Below are positions 37,349 through 46,610 of a DNA stretch of 64,000 nucleotides, in pieces. The translations under genes were made by a program, and so were the position numbers. The first letter of the stretch is position 1. Each line of letters starts with the position of its first letter. The notes under the pieces were generated by a model that was not told where the DNA came from, ran no database searches, and saw only the letters and a program-made list of their open reading frames with translations. The DNA lies in the NCBI GenBank assembly GCA_945900755.1, contig CAMDKS010000007.1, positions 1 to 64,000 on the forward strand, written 5' to 3'. Source of the stretch: Bdellovibrio sp. ZAP7 (GTDB taxonomy: Bacteria; Bdellovibrionota_B; Oligoflexia; Oligoflexales; RGVZ01).

Positions 37349-37395
37349 GCTTTAAACCCTCTTTCTTCTTTGGCCTATCTAACTAGATCGGCAAA

Positions 37396-37725
37396 TTAGA
37401 CTTCCTTGACTCGTAAAGTAATATGCGACATGCGTTTTTTGATGTTGGTCGCACGCCCTTGGGCGCGTGGCATAAAGCGTTTTAACGCTGGGCCCATATC
37501 TACAGTCACTTCCGAGATCTGTAGACGATCAACATCAATGGTTGCCAAGTCTGAAGCATTGCTGATCGCAGACTTCAAAACCTTAGACAAAATACGGGCT
37601 CCCTTTTTATTGGTGAGTTGTAAAGTGTCCATCGCACGCTGGACTTGTTTGCCACGGACCATGTCCGCGACTAAACGCATTTTGCGTGGGGTAATTCGTA
37701 CGTTTTTGAGTATTGCCTGATACAT
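37396..37725 (-). CDS. rplV: 50S ribosomal protein L22
   Basis: L22 lines the exit tunnel; its loop contacts nascent chains and macrolides. 109 residues with VRITPRKMRLVADMVRGK and GPALKRFMPRAQGRAT, the tunnel-loop region. Between rpsS and rpsC. Confidence 0.97.
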   Translation of the reverse strand: MYQAILKNVRITPRKMRLVADMVRGKQVQRAMDTLQLTNKKGARILSKVLKSAISNASDLATIDVDRLQISEVTVDMGPALKRFMPRAQGRATNIKKRMSHITLRVKEV

Positions 37726-37744
37726 TTGATCTGTCTTTCCTCAA

Positions 37745-38020
37745 TTAGGTTTTAGTAGCTTTTTTATCGCCGCCGCCGTGACCATGGAAGGTCCTTGTCG
37801 GTGCGAATTCGCCAAACTTGTGACCAACCATGTGTTCTGAAACAGGGATTGTTACAAACTTATTGCCGTTGTGAACGGCGAAGGTCACGCCAACAAATTC
37901 TGGAACAATCGTGGAGCGTCGGCTCCAGATTTTAACAGGCTTCTTGTCTTTTTTACCTTGCTCAGCCTTTTTGAACAGGTACTGGTCAACGAAAGGACCT
38001 TTTTTGAGTGAACGTGCCAC
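37745..38020 (-). CDS. rpsS: 30S ribosomal protein S19
   Basis: S19 pairs with S13 in the small-subunit head. 91 residues with [12 protein letters not shown] and [19 protein letters not shown] (here [19 protein letters not shown]). 15 bp after rplB. Confidence 0.97.
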   Translation of the reverse strand: MARSLKKGPFVDQYLFKKAEQGKKDKKPVKIWSRRSTIVPEFVGVTFAVHNGNKFVTIPVSEHMVGHKFGEFAPTRTFHGHGGGDKKATKT

Positions 38021-38035
38021 GAGTGACTCCCCCTA

Positions 38036-38863
38036 TTATTTCTGACGACGATCGCGAATAATATTTTTCGCGGTACGTTTGTTCTTACGAGTTTTGAAGC
38101 CCTTGGTTGGCTGTGCCCAAGGAGATACTGGATGCTTACCACCTTTACCGCGACCTTCACCACCACCGTGCGGGTGATCGACCGGGTTCATTGTACAACC
38201 GCGAACAGTTGGACGAATTCCCATCCAGCGACTCCGACCAGCTTTACCAATAGTTTGGTTGAAGTGATCTTTGTTACCGACTTGGCCAATAGAAGCGAAA
38301 CAAATCTCTGGAACTCGGCGCATTTCACCGCTCGGCATTCTTAGCTGAGCGAATCCATCCGTACGACCCATCAACTGAGCAAACGTACCGGCTGAACGAG
38401 CCATTTGGCCGCCTTTGCCTGGACGCATTTCAATATTATGAACGAAAGTTCCAACTGGCACGTTGCTCAATGGCATCGCGTTTCCGATTTTAACGTCGGC
38501 CGTTTTGGAGCTAACAACTTCGTCACCTTTAGCAAGACCCTCAGGGCAGAGGATGTAACGGCGATCGCCGTCTTTGTAAAGGATACGTGCGATAAATGCA
38601 CTGCGGTTTGGATCGTACTCAACGTACTCAACCTTACCACCAACGTCTAGTTTGTCACGACGCCAGTCAATCACGCGGTAATGACGACGTGCGCCACCGC
38701 CTTGATGACGAACGGTGATTCGACCGGTATTGTTTCGGCCCGAATGCTCGGTCATACGCTCAGTCGCTGTAGCTAGCGGCTTAACTTTATCCAAGTGAGA
38801 GAAGTCAACAACGGATGCGCCGCGACGACCTGGAGTAGTTGGTTTATATTGCTTAATAGCCAT
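38036..38863 (-). CDS. rplB: 50S ribosomal protein L2
   Basis: L2 is needed for subunit joining and peptidyl transferase activity. 275 residues with [18 protein letters not shown], the [20 protein letters not shown] motif containing the conserved histidine near the reaction centre, and a basic tail. 34 bp after rplW. Confidence 0.97.
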   Translation of the reverse strand: MAIKQYKPTTPGRRGASVVDFSHLDKVKPLATATERMTEHSGRNNTGRITVRHQGGGARRHYRVIDWRRDKLDVGGKVEYVEYDPNRSAFIARILYKDGDRRYILCPEGLAKGDEVVSSKTADVKIGNAMPLSNVPVGTFVHNIEMRPGKGGQMARSAGTFAQLMGRTDGFAQLRMPSGEMRRVPEICFASIGQVGNKDHFNQTIGKAGRSRWMGIRPTVRGCTMNPVDHPHGGGEGRGKGGKHPVSPWAQPTKGFKTRKNKRTAKNIIRDRRQK

Positions 38864-38897
38864 TTCTGGTATTCCTTATCAGCTTCTGAACAACTGG

Positions 38898-39185
38898 TTA
38901 TTGATCTTCAAACATCGGAAGTTTAGCGCCATCTACTAGCGTTACAACTGCCTTTTTTGTTTTGCTCGTCAAAGAAACATTGTTTCCCTTACGAACTACT
39001 TTACCGCGAGTGATCAAAGTCTGGATCTTTTCGACCTTTACACCGTAAAACGACTCTACAGCCTTGCGAACATCGCCCTTTGAGGAGCGAAGGTCAACTC
39101 TAAATGTATACTGCTGCAAGTTCTCACGAGCAAGAGTACTTTTTTCAGATAAAATTGGCTTAGAGAGAGTTTGAAAAGGACTCAT
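38898..39185 (-). CDS. rplW: 50S ribosomal protein L23
   Basis: L23 is the trigger-factor and SRP docking protein at the tunnel exit. 95 residues with LSKPILSEKSTLARE and VRKAVESFYGVKVEKIQT. Its ATG shares one base with the rplD stop (TAATG), so translation is coupled. Confidence 0.96.
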   Translation of the reverse strand: MSPFQTLSKPILSEKSTLARENLQQYTFRVDLRSSKGDVRKAVESFYGVKVEKIQTLITRGKVVRKGNNVSLTSKTKKAVVTLVDGAKLPMFEDQ

Positions 39186-39826
39186 TATTTGCCCCCTAGG
39201 AAGCGTTTCTGGAGAGTATTTAATCCAGATTCACTAATCACAAAGTTTTCATAACGAAGCACGTGCTCCGCGTTCACTGCTGCTGGAGTAATGCAATCTG
39301 CACCGTGGATATTACGGGTTGATCGCAAAAGTGTGTCGTCTTTAGACTCGTCAAGAACCAGAGCTTTGTCTGCTTTTAGAGCCTTTAGAGCTTTAAGCAT
39401 GTGCTTGGTGCTTGGTTTATCGCCCACTTTAAAGTCGTCAATAACGATGAGGCGGCTATGACGAAACTTGTCGCTTAGAGCTACAGCAAGAGCTGTTTGC
39501 TTGGTGCGTGCATTAATTTTTTCGTTGTAATCACGAGGCTGAGGACCGTGTGCAACACCGCCGCCTGGATTAAGAGGGGAACGACTTGAACCCTGACGAG
39601 CCTCGCCAGTGCCTTTTTGCTTGAATGGCTTAGCGCCACCGCCGGCAACCATGGCTTTCGTCTTCGTAGCATGCGTACCTTGACGACGATTAGCTTGGTA
39701 TGCTTTTACAACAAGGTGAAGAACATGTTCGTTCATCTCAACACCGAAAATTTCACTCGATAGAGCGATTTTCTTGACGTCTTTACCTAGAATGTTTTTA
39801 ACTTGAATTTCCATTTGACTTCCCAT
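39185..39826 (-). CDS. rplD: 50S ribosomal protein L4
   Basis: L4 reaches into the tunnel; in E. coli it also represses the S10 operon by attenuation and translational control. 213 residues with RRQGTHATKTKAMVAGGGAKPF, the tunnel loop region, and HSRLIVIDDF. The ATG at 39814 (MEIQVKNIL) is an alternative start four codons in. I see no E. coli-like S10 leader hairpin upstream of rpsJ. Confidence 0.96.
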   Translation of the reverse strand: MGSQMEIQVKNILGKDVKKIALSSEIFGVEMNEHVLHLVVKAYQANRRQGTHATKTKAMVAGGGAKPFKQKGTGEARQGSSRSPLNPGGGVAHGPQPRDYNEKINARTKQTALAVALSDKFRHSRLIVIDDFKVGDKPSTKHMLKALKALKADKALVLDESKDDTLLRSTRNIHGADCITPAAVNAEHVLRYENFVISESGLNTLQKRFLGGK

Positions 39827-39854
39827 TTTAGTACCTTTCCTTACGCGACGTTGA

Positions 39855-40493
39855 TCACGCCTTGACCGATGGTTTAATGAAAAGGTAACCGTTACGGTGT
39901 CCCGGTACGGCGCCAGTCACTGCGACCAAGCTGTTTTCTGCGTCGACATGCATAACATTCAAATTTTGAATGGTCACTTGCTCAACTCCGTAATGACCTG
40001 GGACCGGCTTACCCCTGAATACGCGACCTGGTGTGGTACGTGTTCCGAGAGATCCTGGACTGCGGTGGAAACGTGAACCGTGGGACCAACGTCCAACAGC
40101 AGTATCCCAACGTTTTACAGATCCTGTAAATCCGCGGCCTTTTGTGATGCCAGTTACATCAACAGCTGTAACGCCATTGAGAAGTTCTGTCGTCAACTGA
40201 GCGCCTAGCTCAACGGCAACAGGGGCATCCGTACGGAATTCCTTGAAGGTTGTGAAGTTATCGGTGATGTTTACTTTACGCATACGGCCGATATCTGGCT
40301 TACAAAGATTTTTCTCTTTGGTTTCTTTGAATCCAATTTGGTACGCGTCGTAGCCGTCGCGATCTTTTGTAAGTATCTTGGTGATTTTTTGATTTTCAAT
40401 CTGGAGCAGAGTGACAGCGATAAGATGGCCGTGCTTATCGACCATTCGTGTCATTCCGATCTTTTTAGCTACCAATCCTTTTGGAGTAGTCAT
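39855..40493 (-). CDS. rplC: 50S ribosomal protein L3
   Basis: L3 is an early assembly protein close to the peptidyl transferase centre. 212 residues with KGRGFTGSVKRW, SHGSRFHRSPGSLGTRTTPG and VFRGKPVPGHYG. In E. coli the corresponding GQNQTPG glutamine is methylated; here the site reads GTRTTPG, so no such glutamine. 94 bp after rpsJ. Confidence 0.97.
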   Translation of the reverse strand: MTTPKGLVAKKIGMTRMVDKHGHLIAVTLLQIENQKITKILTKDRDGYDAYQIGFKETKEKNLCKPDIGRMRKVNITDNFTTFKEFRTDAPVAVELGAQLTTELLNGVTAVDVTGITKGRGFTGSVKRWDTAVGRWSHGSRFHRSPGSLGTRTTPGRVFRGKPVPGHYGVEQVTIQNLNVMHVDAENSLVAVTGAVPGHRNGYLFIKPSVKA

Positions 40494-40587
40494 TTCTCAG
40501 ACCTGCTTTCTACTGGGTTAACAAAAACAATCGATGCGTTAGAGTTGGTGCCGGAGAATCTTCGTTCTGCCCGCTGCACCGGTCCAC

Positions 40588-40908
40588 TTACTTACCTTTA
40601 ATTACCTTAACAAAAATATCGACGCCCGCTGGAAGGTCTGCCTTCACAAGTGCATCAATAGTCTGCGGGCCAGCATGAAGTACGTCAAGCATGCGCTTGT
40701 GAGTACGAATTTCAAACTGCTCACGGCTTTTCTTATCAACGTGCGGACTGCGCAAAACTGTGTAACGAGCAATGCTTGTCGGTAGAGGGATTGGACCCCC
40801 AATACGAGCACCAGTTCGTTTAGCACGTTCGACAATGTCGGCAGCTGCGTTATCGATCAACTTGTGATCGTAGCCACGTAAACGGATTCTTAGGTTTTGA
40901 TGTTCCAT
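40588..40908 (-). CDS. rpsJ: 30S ribosomal protein S10
   Basis: S10 is in the small-subunit head and also acts as NusE in transcription antitermination. 106 residues with [17 protein letters not shown] (here [17 protein letters not shown]), IGGPIPLPT and [13 protein letters not shown]. First gene of the superoperon; the leader to the predicted start site is about 155 nt. Confidence 0.97.
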   Translation of the reverse strand: MEHQNLRIRLRGYDHKLIDNAAADIVERAKRTGARIGGPIPLPTSIARYTVLRSPHVDKKSREQFEIRTHKRMLDVLHAGPQTIDALVKADLPAGVDIFVKVIKGK

Positions 40909-41211
40909 GTTTTTTGAGACCCTGAAAAAGTTTACATTCGTTATTAGGCACCATTTTAATATGGTACCGAACTTGTTCTTTTTTCCAGGTTTGCCGCCAT
41001 AACGAGGTATGCCGATCGAATTTGGCAGAGGCTTGTCAAAAGCAGGCTTGCCTGAAAATTAGAGAGCCGTATCTATCGCTTGAACCCCACTTGTGTCAAG
41101 TAGATTCGAGCGTTTTTTTGGAAGAGCCTTAATTTTTTTTTGCTGGCAGGTATTGAGGGTCAAAAGAAGGACGATGGGCGACGACTATTCCACTCAACGA
41201 GCTGCCTTGTA
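40909..41211. other. Leader and promoter region of the S10 operon
   Basis: About 300 bases between rpsJ and the M14 peptidase gene on the same strand. It holds the predicted S10 promoter (41070-41099) and a roughly 155-nt untranslated leader where autoregulation could act. No ORF is credible. I could not draw a clear leader structure. Confidence 0.5.
41070..41099 (-). promoter_or_regulatory. Predicted S10 superoperon promoter
   Basis: On the minus strand TTGACA (41094-41099, perfect) is followed after 18 bp by TAGATA (41070-41075). It is the only good -35 in the leader region, oriented toward rpsJ, with a start near 41063. Confidence 0.5.
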
Positions 41212-42273
41212 TTAAGCCGCTTGCTCGTCATACCAACGAGCCCTGGCTAGACGTTCAAGATCATCGGAATTAGCTAACAATCCGCGACCTTGCACCCACG
41301 ACGCAGGCGATGCTGCGGACCGTAGCATGAAGTCCAAAAGATGAAGGTGACGGCGCAATATGCGGGATGTCCTGTGGGGCAGTAAAGGATTGAAAATACC
41401 TAGGGCCGAGAACAACTGGCGCGGATTTTTTTTGATCCACGACCAAGATCCGAGCTCCAGAGTTAATGGAATAAAGATGGACCCCTGTTCAATTCTTCGG
41501 CGATCATACAAATAGTCCCAGAGGTCCCCGTGAGTCGTGTAACTCGCCGACTGCGGTTCGACCTTGTAAATATGATGTGGATAGGCTGAGTCTAGATTAT
41601 GAACGAGCTGGTACACTTGCTTTAAGTTCGGAAACGGCTCAGTTGTTCGCGCGTAGGGAAACCACAGCCTATCCACAGAACCAAAGCCGCTATGCATGTC
41701 TAGAGCAATAACAGACTGAGACCTCGAGAAATTTTGTTCAAAATAGCTCGTTAGGGCCGTCGATTCTGCTTCCATTGGCGCCCCCTCAAGCCCCCTATAC
41801 CAAGGTAATTTATTGGAAATCCTGTGCCCACCCGCAATCCCAGCTCGTCCGCCTTTTGCGACGTCTATGGGTGCATTTCGCATTAAATCAACACCTTGCC
41901 CGTTGGATCTGCGCCCTAGATACATACCAATTGGGTTGACAATAGGGACAACGGAAAACCGAACACGCTCCAAGAGGTTTCGCGTTGAATAATCCCAATG
42001 GGCCAAATTTATTAACGTTTTAAGGTACGAAAGGATGACTTGCGAACCAATTCTTTCAAGACCGTGGACGCCACCCGTCAAAAAGAAAACCGGCGCTTTA
42101 GGGTCTTGGCTGCCAAATTCAAAGGCTAAAACTGGCAAGGATAAATCTTTGTGCGTGACCGTGACGAGCTCTTCAACGCGAACAAACCCCTTGCCGCCAT
42201 GAGCGGCAAGTCGCTGGAGCTCAACTAACTCTGGCAAACGCTGCAGCATGGCTCTTGATACGCTAACAGTCAC
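41212..42273 (-). CDS. M14-family zinc carboxypeptidase-like protein
   Basis: The 353-residue protein has the zinc site of M14 peptidases: GGVHGLERIG supplies H and E (HxxE), LDMHSGFG the second histidine, and LTLELGSW near residue 290 the catalytic glutamate. NPIGMYLGRRSNGQGVDLMRN matches the substrate-binding arginine and Asn-Arg region. There is no signal peptide, so a cytoplasmic amidase or deacylase is as likely as a peptidase; the DUF2817-type subgroup is my best guess. Its leader lies upstream of the terminator of the acyltransferase gene, so it is a separate unit. Confidence 0.8.
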   Translation of the reverse strand: MTVSVSRAMLQRLPELVELQRLAAHGGKGFVRVEELVTVTHKDLSLPVLAFEFGSQDPKAPVFFLTGGVHGLERIGSQVILSYLKTLINLAHWDYSTRNLLERVRFSVVPIVNPIGMYLGRRSNGQGVDLMRNAPIDVAKGGRAGIAGGHRISNKLPWYRGLEGAPMEAESTALTSYFEQNFSRSQSVIALDMHSGFGSVDRLWFPYARTTEPFPNLKQVYQLVHNLDSAYPHHIYKVEPQSASYTTHGDLWDYLYDRRRIEQGSIFIPLTLELGSWSWIKKNPRQLFSALGIFNPLLPHRTSRILRRHLHLLDFMLRSAASPASWVQGRGLLANSDDLERLARARWYDEQAA

Positions 42274-42368
42274 TTGAGGGGATCCTCCATGGATTGCTGT
42301 TCGTAGAAATATTGAAATTCAAAAGGAGCAAATTTTAGGGCCTACTATGATTGTAAACCCACGGACGC

Positions 42369-42415
42369 AAAAACTCAACAATGCCCTACACCTCAATGGG
42401 TCTAGGGCATTGTTG
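42369..42415 (-). terminator. Rho-independent terminator of the acyltransferase gene
   Basis: CAACAATGCCCTA and its complement form a perfect 13-bp stem (42376-42388 with 42403-42415) followed on the minus strand by AG and TTTTT (42369-42373). It lies 26 bp after the acyltransferase stop. Confidence 0.85.
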
Positions 42416-42440
42416 GTTCTAATATTTATCGTTTAAAAGA

Positions 42441-43268
42441 CTATTGTGCCAGATACTTACGGTGATAGGCCTGAGACATTCTATCGGTCTCCAGTATTAC
42501 AAAAAAATCAGTGCAATTAAACTCGCGATCTATCGCAGGATCGCCCGCCAAAACTGCGCCGGCACGAATGTAGGATTTAAGGAGGGATGGCATCATTTCT
42601 CTAAATTCGGGCGTCGCGTTCGCCCTCGACAGGCGCTCGCTAAAATCACTGATGCGGAAATCGCGATTGGCTGAAATATTGAAGCTTTCATCGACAGAGC
42701 CATCGTCAGCAAAACACTTATAAACTGCAGCCGCCTGATCTGGATCGACCGTCTTAACGCTGCCCATTCCAAATAACCACGAGGCCTCGCTCGCTGTCAA
42801 ATATTCCATAATACCACGCCAGAGCATTGTAATCGTTGCTCCATTTCGATAGTCTCTGTGAATACATGCTCGGCTAAGCTCAACTTTGCGTCCCTTCCTT
42901 GACAGTAGGTCTGAGATGCTAAATTCCGTTTTCGAGTAGAAATCGTCAGTCGTCTCACTAGAAATCAAGCGGTAGGTGCCCACTATCTTATTAATGCGAT
43001 TGTCCACAATAACGAGGTGATCGGCATTCAAATCATATCGATCACGGTCAATTCCATAGGGCAGGCGCTTGTTCATAAATTCCCTATGAAAAACTTCGTA
43101 ACGCAGCGTCATGACCTGCCAAAGTTCGCGCTTAGAGGCCACTGTTTTTACGGTAAAATGACCACGTGTGAAGTGGACAGGAATTCGCATGGCAAAGTCT
43201 TTTTGGGCAGGATTGAGCTTACCGATACTTTGCTTGACGCCTTCGTAGGCCCTTGCGCTATAACTCAT
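42441..43268 (-). CDS. GNAT-like N-acyltransferase (OlsB/hemolysin family)
   Basis: The 275-residue protein matches acyl-ACP-dependent N-acyltransferases related to OlsB, which makes lyso-ornithine lipid, and to autoinducer synthases. Blocks seen: LRYEVFHREF, ADHLVIVDN, VGTYRLISS, VELSRACIHRDYRNG, then PSLLKSYIRAGAVLAGDPAIDREFNCTDF, cut here to LLKSYIRAGA and FNCTDFFV. The substrate may be ornithine or another amino acid. No PlsC-like OlsA is adjacent. It starts at 43268 with AGGAGA upstream and has a strong sigma-70-like promoter. Confidence 0.75.
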   Translation of the reverse strand: MSYSARAYEGVKQSIGKLNPAQKDFAMRIPVHFTRGHFTVKTVASKRELWQVMTLRYEVFHREFMNKRLPYGIDRDRYDLNADHLVIVDNRINKIVGTYRLISSETTDDFYSKTEFSISDLLSRKGRKVELSRACIHRDYRNGATITMLWRGIMEYLTASEASWLFGMGSVKTVDPDQAAAVYKCFADDGSVDESFNISANRDFRISDFSERLSRANATPEFREMMPSLLKSYIRAGAVLAGDPAIDREFNCTDFFVILETDRMSQAYHRKYLAQ

Positions 43269-43291
43269 AAATAATCTCCTATGGGGAAAGG

Positions 43292-43320
43292 GTCATATCA
43301 CAGCCTGTTTTTATAGTCAA
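43292..43320 (-). promoter_or_regulatory. Sigma-70-type promoter of the acyltransferase gene
   Basis: On the minus strand TTGACT (43315-43320), 17-bp spacer, TATGAC (43292-43297), start about 17 bases before the ATG. An AT-rich tract with a tandem repeat (43341-43364) lies 20 bp upstream of the -35 box, where a UP element would be. Confidence 0.6.
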
Positions 43321-43730
43321 CAACACCAACTGATAACAATATAAAATAATATATAAAATAATATACAAATTCAATCCATCCGCATTATAATATCCGTTAT
43401 TTGTGAATTTTAGATAAATTTGGCGTGAATATACATTAAAATTGGCCCCCTTGGTTTATGGATCTTCGAAAGCAGAGCTCCCAATTGCAGCGTTGAGGAA
43501 ACTATCCGCCGGTAAAAAGAGTCTAAAATGACTGACCTATCGGGCTAAACTCATCACCAAAGTGTCTATTTTACAGTCGTTGAAACCCACAAATTAGACA
43601 AACTCCGATTTTTAAAAGATAAAATGTAGTGATTTAAGATGGTTAGCTATTGGCCTGGTGCTTGCATCAAGAAAGTCCACAGCGCTATACCCCAATGTGG
43701 GGTTGTGGCGAAAACTCGGAGCCTCACAAA
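43321..43730. other. AT-rich divergent intergenic region
   Basis: About 400 bases between the divergent acyltransferase gene and a small hypothetical gene. It contains the A/T repeat described separately and, near 43690-43703, CCCCAATGTGGGG, a short inverted repeat. No gene, tRNA or riboswitch was seen. Confidence 0.5.
43341..43364. repeat. 12-bp AT tandem repeat, UP-element-like
   Basis: ATAAAATAATAT occurs twice without a gap, directly upstream of the acyltransferase promoter. Its pure A/T content and position suit contact by the RNA polymerase alpha C-terminal domain. Confidence 0.6.
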
Positions 43731-44066
43731 ATGACTACAACAGCCGCAACCATCATCGTTTCAATAGAACTCGACGTGGAAACCGTAGATGACATCGCTA
43801 TGCTTCGAAGTCTCCGTCTCGACTACTATGCAGATATTTTGCGCAACCCCGATGCTGCACTGGTCAATTTAAAGAGCGCAGGCCTAACCGAAATAAGCAG
43901 CCGCGCTCAGGTCTCGGCCTATGCTCTCGCAAAAATTACAGAAATAGAAGCAAGACTCTCGGACCCGAGCATCATTTATGATGATGAAATATCAGCTTAT
44001 GTTGATTCTTTGCCGGACACTGACGAAACAAAAGAGTTCGAAAGCCTACCTTTGCTTTCTCCATAA
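43731..44066 (+). CDS. Small acidic protein of unknown function
   Basis: A 111-residue acidic protein (pattern MTTTAATIIVSIELDVETVD at the start) with predicted helices such as DIAMLRSLRLDYYADILRN and VSAYALAKITEIEARLSD. It has no signal peptide. I recognise no family. The ATG at 43731 has GGAG nine bases upstream, better than the longer TTG frame from 43650. It stands alone on the plus strand between two minus-strand genes, so it must have its own promoter. Confidence 0.55.
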   Translation: MTTTAATIIVSIELDVETVDDIAMLRSLRLDYYADILRNPDAALVNLKSAGLTEISSRAQVSAYALAKITEIEARLSDPSIIYDDEISAYVDSLPDTDETKEFESLPLLSP

Positions 44067-44093
44067 TTCCGTCAAGCTCCCAAGAACTAAAAA

Positions 44094-44846
44094 TCACCGA
44101 GTCAATATTTCGACTATCCCATCACTTCGAATAGCGAGGGTATGTTCAAATTGAGCTGAGAGGCTGTTGTCAAGCGTGACGGCGGTCCACTTATCTTTTA
44201 GAACCTTGCTGCGAAAGTCGCCAGAATTGATCATCGGCTCAATCGTAAAGGTCATCCCCGGCTCAAGTCGGAGTCCTTTTCCTGGCTCTCCATAATGAGG
44301 AACTTGGGGATCTTCATGGAAGACTCGGCCGATACCGTGACCTACGAAATCTCTGACTACCGTAAATCCATTTTTATGTGCGTGCTCTTGTATCGCGTGT
44401 CCTATATCACCGATCCGCGAACCTACTCGAACGGTGGCGATGGCGAGATTTAGGCATTCTTCGGTAATTTTCACGAGCTTTCGAGCCGTTGCCGAAATGT
44501 TTGAACCGACAAAGAAAGTGACTGAAGCGTCTCCGTGGAAGCCGTCTACAATTGGCGTAACATCTACATTTATAATGTCCCCATCTTTCAGAATGTGCTT
44601 TGCATTAGGAATGCCGTGACAAATAACTTCATTGACTGAAGTGCAAATACTTTTTGGAAATCCCCGATAATTTAGAGGAGCGCAAATTGCTCCTCTACTT
44701 ACCGTAAAATCGTGAACGATGTCGTTCAATTCAAGAGTGGAAATTCCTGGCTTAATATGTTTACCAATCATGATTAACGTCTCCGCAGCAAGCTTCCCTG
44801 CTACGCGCATCGCATTTATTTCCTGGTCAGATTTCAGAGCAATCAC
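44094..44846 (-). CDS. map: Methionine aminopeptidase, type I
   Basis: Removes the initiator methionine from new proteins. All five metal ligands are visible: the two aspartates in NVDVTPIVDGFHGDAS, the histidine in GHGIGRVFHEDP, and glutamates in FTIEPMI and FEHTLAI. 250 residues (E. coli 264). In many bacteria map lies beside infA within the ribosomal operon; here it is about 15 kb away, alone, 33 bp downstream of an unrelated solute-binding gene. Confidence 0.95.
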   Translation of the reverse strand: MIALKSDQEINAMRVAGKLAAETLIMIGKHIKPGISTLELNDIVHDFTVSRGAICAPLNYRGFPKSICTSVNEVICHGIPNAKHILKDGDIINVDVTPIVDGFHGDASVTFFVGSNISATARKLVKITEECLNLAIATVRVGSRIGDIGHAIQEHAHKNGFTVVRDFVGHGIGRVFHEDPQVPHYGEPGKGLRLEPGMTFTIEPMINSGDFRSKVLKDKWTAVTLDNSLSAQFEHTLAIRSDGIVEILTR

Positions 44847-44878
44847 GGGTACGTTTCCTTTTTAATTTCCTAGGGGCA

Positions 44879-46393
44879 TCAATCCACAGTCAAATGCCGA
44901 AACCAGTCAGGGTTCAATAAGCTTACTTTGGACGGAATCTTAATGCCGTCACCCATGAGACAATACTGGTGAGCCATCACAATCGTCCACGGCTCAAGAT
45001 CAAACCACTTTTCGTGCACTTTACCAAGCAATTTAACATCGGGGGTCGCTTGGGTGGTTGATCTTGAATAATCGTCCAGCGCCTCATCCAAGGCTTTATC
45101 ACTCAGACCATCAAAAGGGAAGGGGGCCTTCAGTTTGGCGGAGGATTTCAGCCTGGATGAGTGGGCCAATGAGCGAATGTCTTGAGATGTCCAAGAAATA
45201 AAAGTGCTTGCCAGAGCTCCATCAAACATCGCCCCTCCTGCTGAGGCCTCATCAAACTCCACCTTAATTCCTAATGAAGCGAAGGAGTCGACGATAATTT
45301 TTTCTATTAGATCCTGTTCGCCGCTGGTCCGTGCGATCCTAAGAATCGCCGGTTTACCTGCTGTTTTTTGCCGCGGTTGTCCAATGTAGCCTTGCGCAAA
45401 GCCCGCTTGGACAAATCCCGCTTGCTCTAGTATTTGACCCGCTGTCTCAAGGCTATAAGGCCGCACTAATAAAGCTGAATTGTATCCAGGGTGAGTTCTT
45501 AAAATTGGCGCGGAAAGAAGAGTTCCAAGACCGGCAGCCGCGGTTCTAACAATCTCGCCTCGCGGTGTTGCCATCGTCAACGCAGTGCGAAGTGCAGGTG
45601 AAGCGGCTAAAGGGGACGATGGATTCCAGATAATCCCCGTAACTAATGGGATTTCTAGCTGAGCAGAACAAGCCGATCTAATGACGCCACCGGGGCCCAT
45701 ATGCGACGCTGTTCTAGGCAGCAAAAATTCTAATCGATGATGGCCTGGAACCTTTTCCTCTGCTCCTAAGGCGATATGAATATTAGAATACCTTGAGACG
45801 TAGCCCTTGTTGAGACTTAACTCAATTCCTTTAGTGGACAGCTTTGCGGAGTACAGGCCCGCGCACTCAGTTTCGACTCCCGTAGTCCGAAAAAGACTGA
45901 CTCCGCTCATGACATAGGGACCAAAGGGGGGTGGTGTTGCCCACAAAATTTTTGTAGTGAGTGGACCACTGGCGGTAATTTCCGGATTTGAGGCCAGTGT
46001 CATTCCAAGTTTTTCATAAACAGTGCCAGGCAAACTGGCCTTTAACCAGACCGCTAACGCTTCGCCATTGATTGGCTCTCCATTCCACCACCGAAGTCCA
46101 GGTCGCAAGGTGAGGGTCCAACTTTCAGCGGACCCCTGGCGCTCGACAACAGGACCCACCTTTAGGAGGAGAGGGACATTTTTTAGTGGGGAACCCTCCA
46201 TTCGCATAATCGCTGGACAGGCCAGTCTCCCAACAAGTCCATCATCGCCAAGCCATATTGGTAAAGGCCCCTCGATTTTTAAATTGGATACTGGGGCCCA
46301 GCCCACGACATCTAAATTAAGCGCGATGGCCATGCTGTTCAACGTCATCACGGCCAAGCAAGCCAACGTTATGCATAAATATTTTAAAGCCAA
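44879..46393 (-). CDS. Extracellular solute-binding protein, family 5 (orphan)
   Basis: The 504-residue protein has an N-terminal signal peptide (about 1-25) and the family 5 (OppA/DppA-like) signature WTLTLRPGLRWWNGEPINGE, where peptide- and nickel-binding proteins typically have LRPGVKFHDG. The rest fits the large two-lobed fold. No permease or ATPase gene lies nearby, so it either works with a distant importer or has a sensing or chaperone role. Convergence is not an issue as map follows on the same strand at 33 bp. Confidence 0.75.
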   Translation of the reverse strand: MALKYLCITLACLAVMTLNSMAIALNLDVVGWAPVSNLKIEGPLPIWLGDDGLVGRLACPAIMRMEGSPLKNVPLLLKVGPVVERQGSAESWTLTLRPGLRWWNGEPINGEALAVWLKASLPGTVYEKLGMTLASNPEITASGPLTTKILWATPPPFGPYVMSGVSLFRTTGVETECAGLYSAKLSTKGIELSLNKGYVSRYSNIHIALGAEEKVPGHHRLEFLLPRTASHMGPGGVIRSACSAQLEIPLVTGIIWNPSSPLAASPALRTALTMATPRGEIVRTAAAGLGTLLSAPILRTHPGYNSALLVRPYSLETAGQILEQAGFVQAGFAQGYIGQPRQKTAGKPAILRIARTSGEQDLIEKIIVDSFASLGIKVEFDEASAGGAMFDGALASTFISWTSQDIRSLAHSSRLKSSAKLKAPFPFDGLSDKALDEALDDYSRSTTQATPDVKLLGKVHEKWFDLEPWTIVMAHQYCLMGDGIKIPSKVSLLNPDWFRHLTVD

Positions 46394-46610
46394 TAGAACG
46401 GACGGGTTTAAATGAATTGGATTTGATGTTTTAATTTTCAGCTCCCGTTTGCAATTGGTACAATTGACGCAATTATTCTATAGTGTAAAACGCTAGCGAA
46501 GCAATTGTCTGATTAAAAAACCTTTAAACCAGTCCAAAAATTGACGTCACTTGATTCTACCATTAAACAGCCTCGAATAATAAAAAAAATGGAGAGCGCT
46601 TTTAGCACAG

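Noticed and set aside
43321-43400. AT-rich repeats as a possible CRISPR or replication origin
   Set aside because: Only two 12-bp units with no spacers, no DnaA boxes and no cas, dnaA or rep gene nearby.
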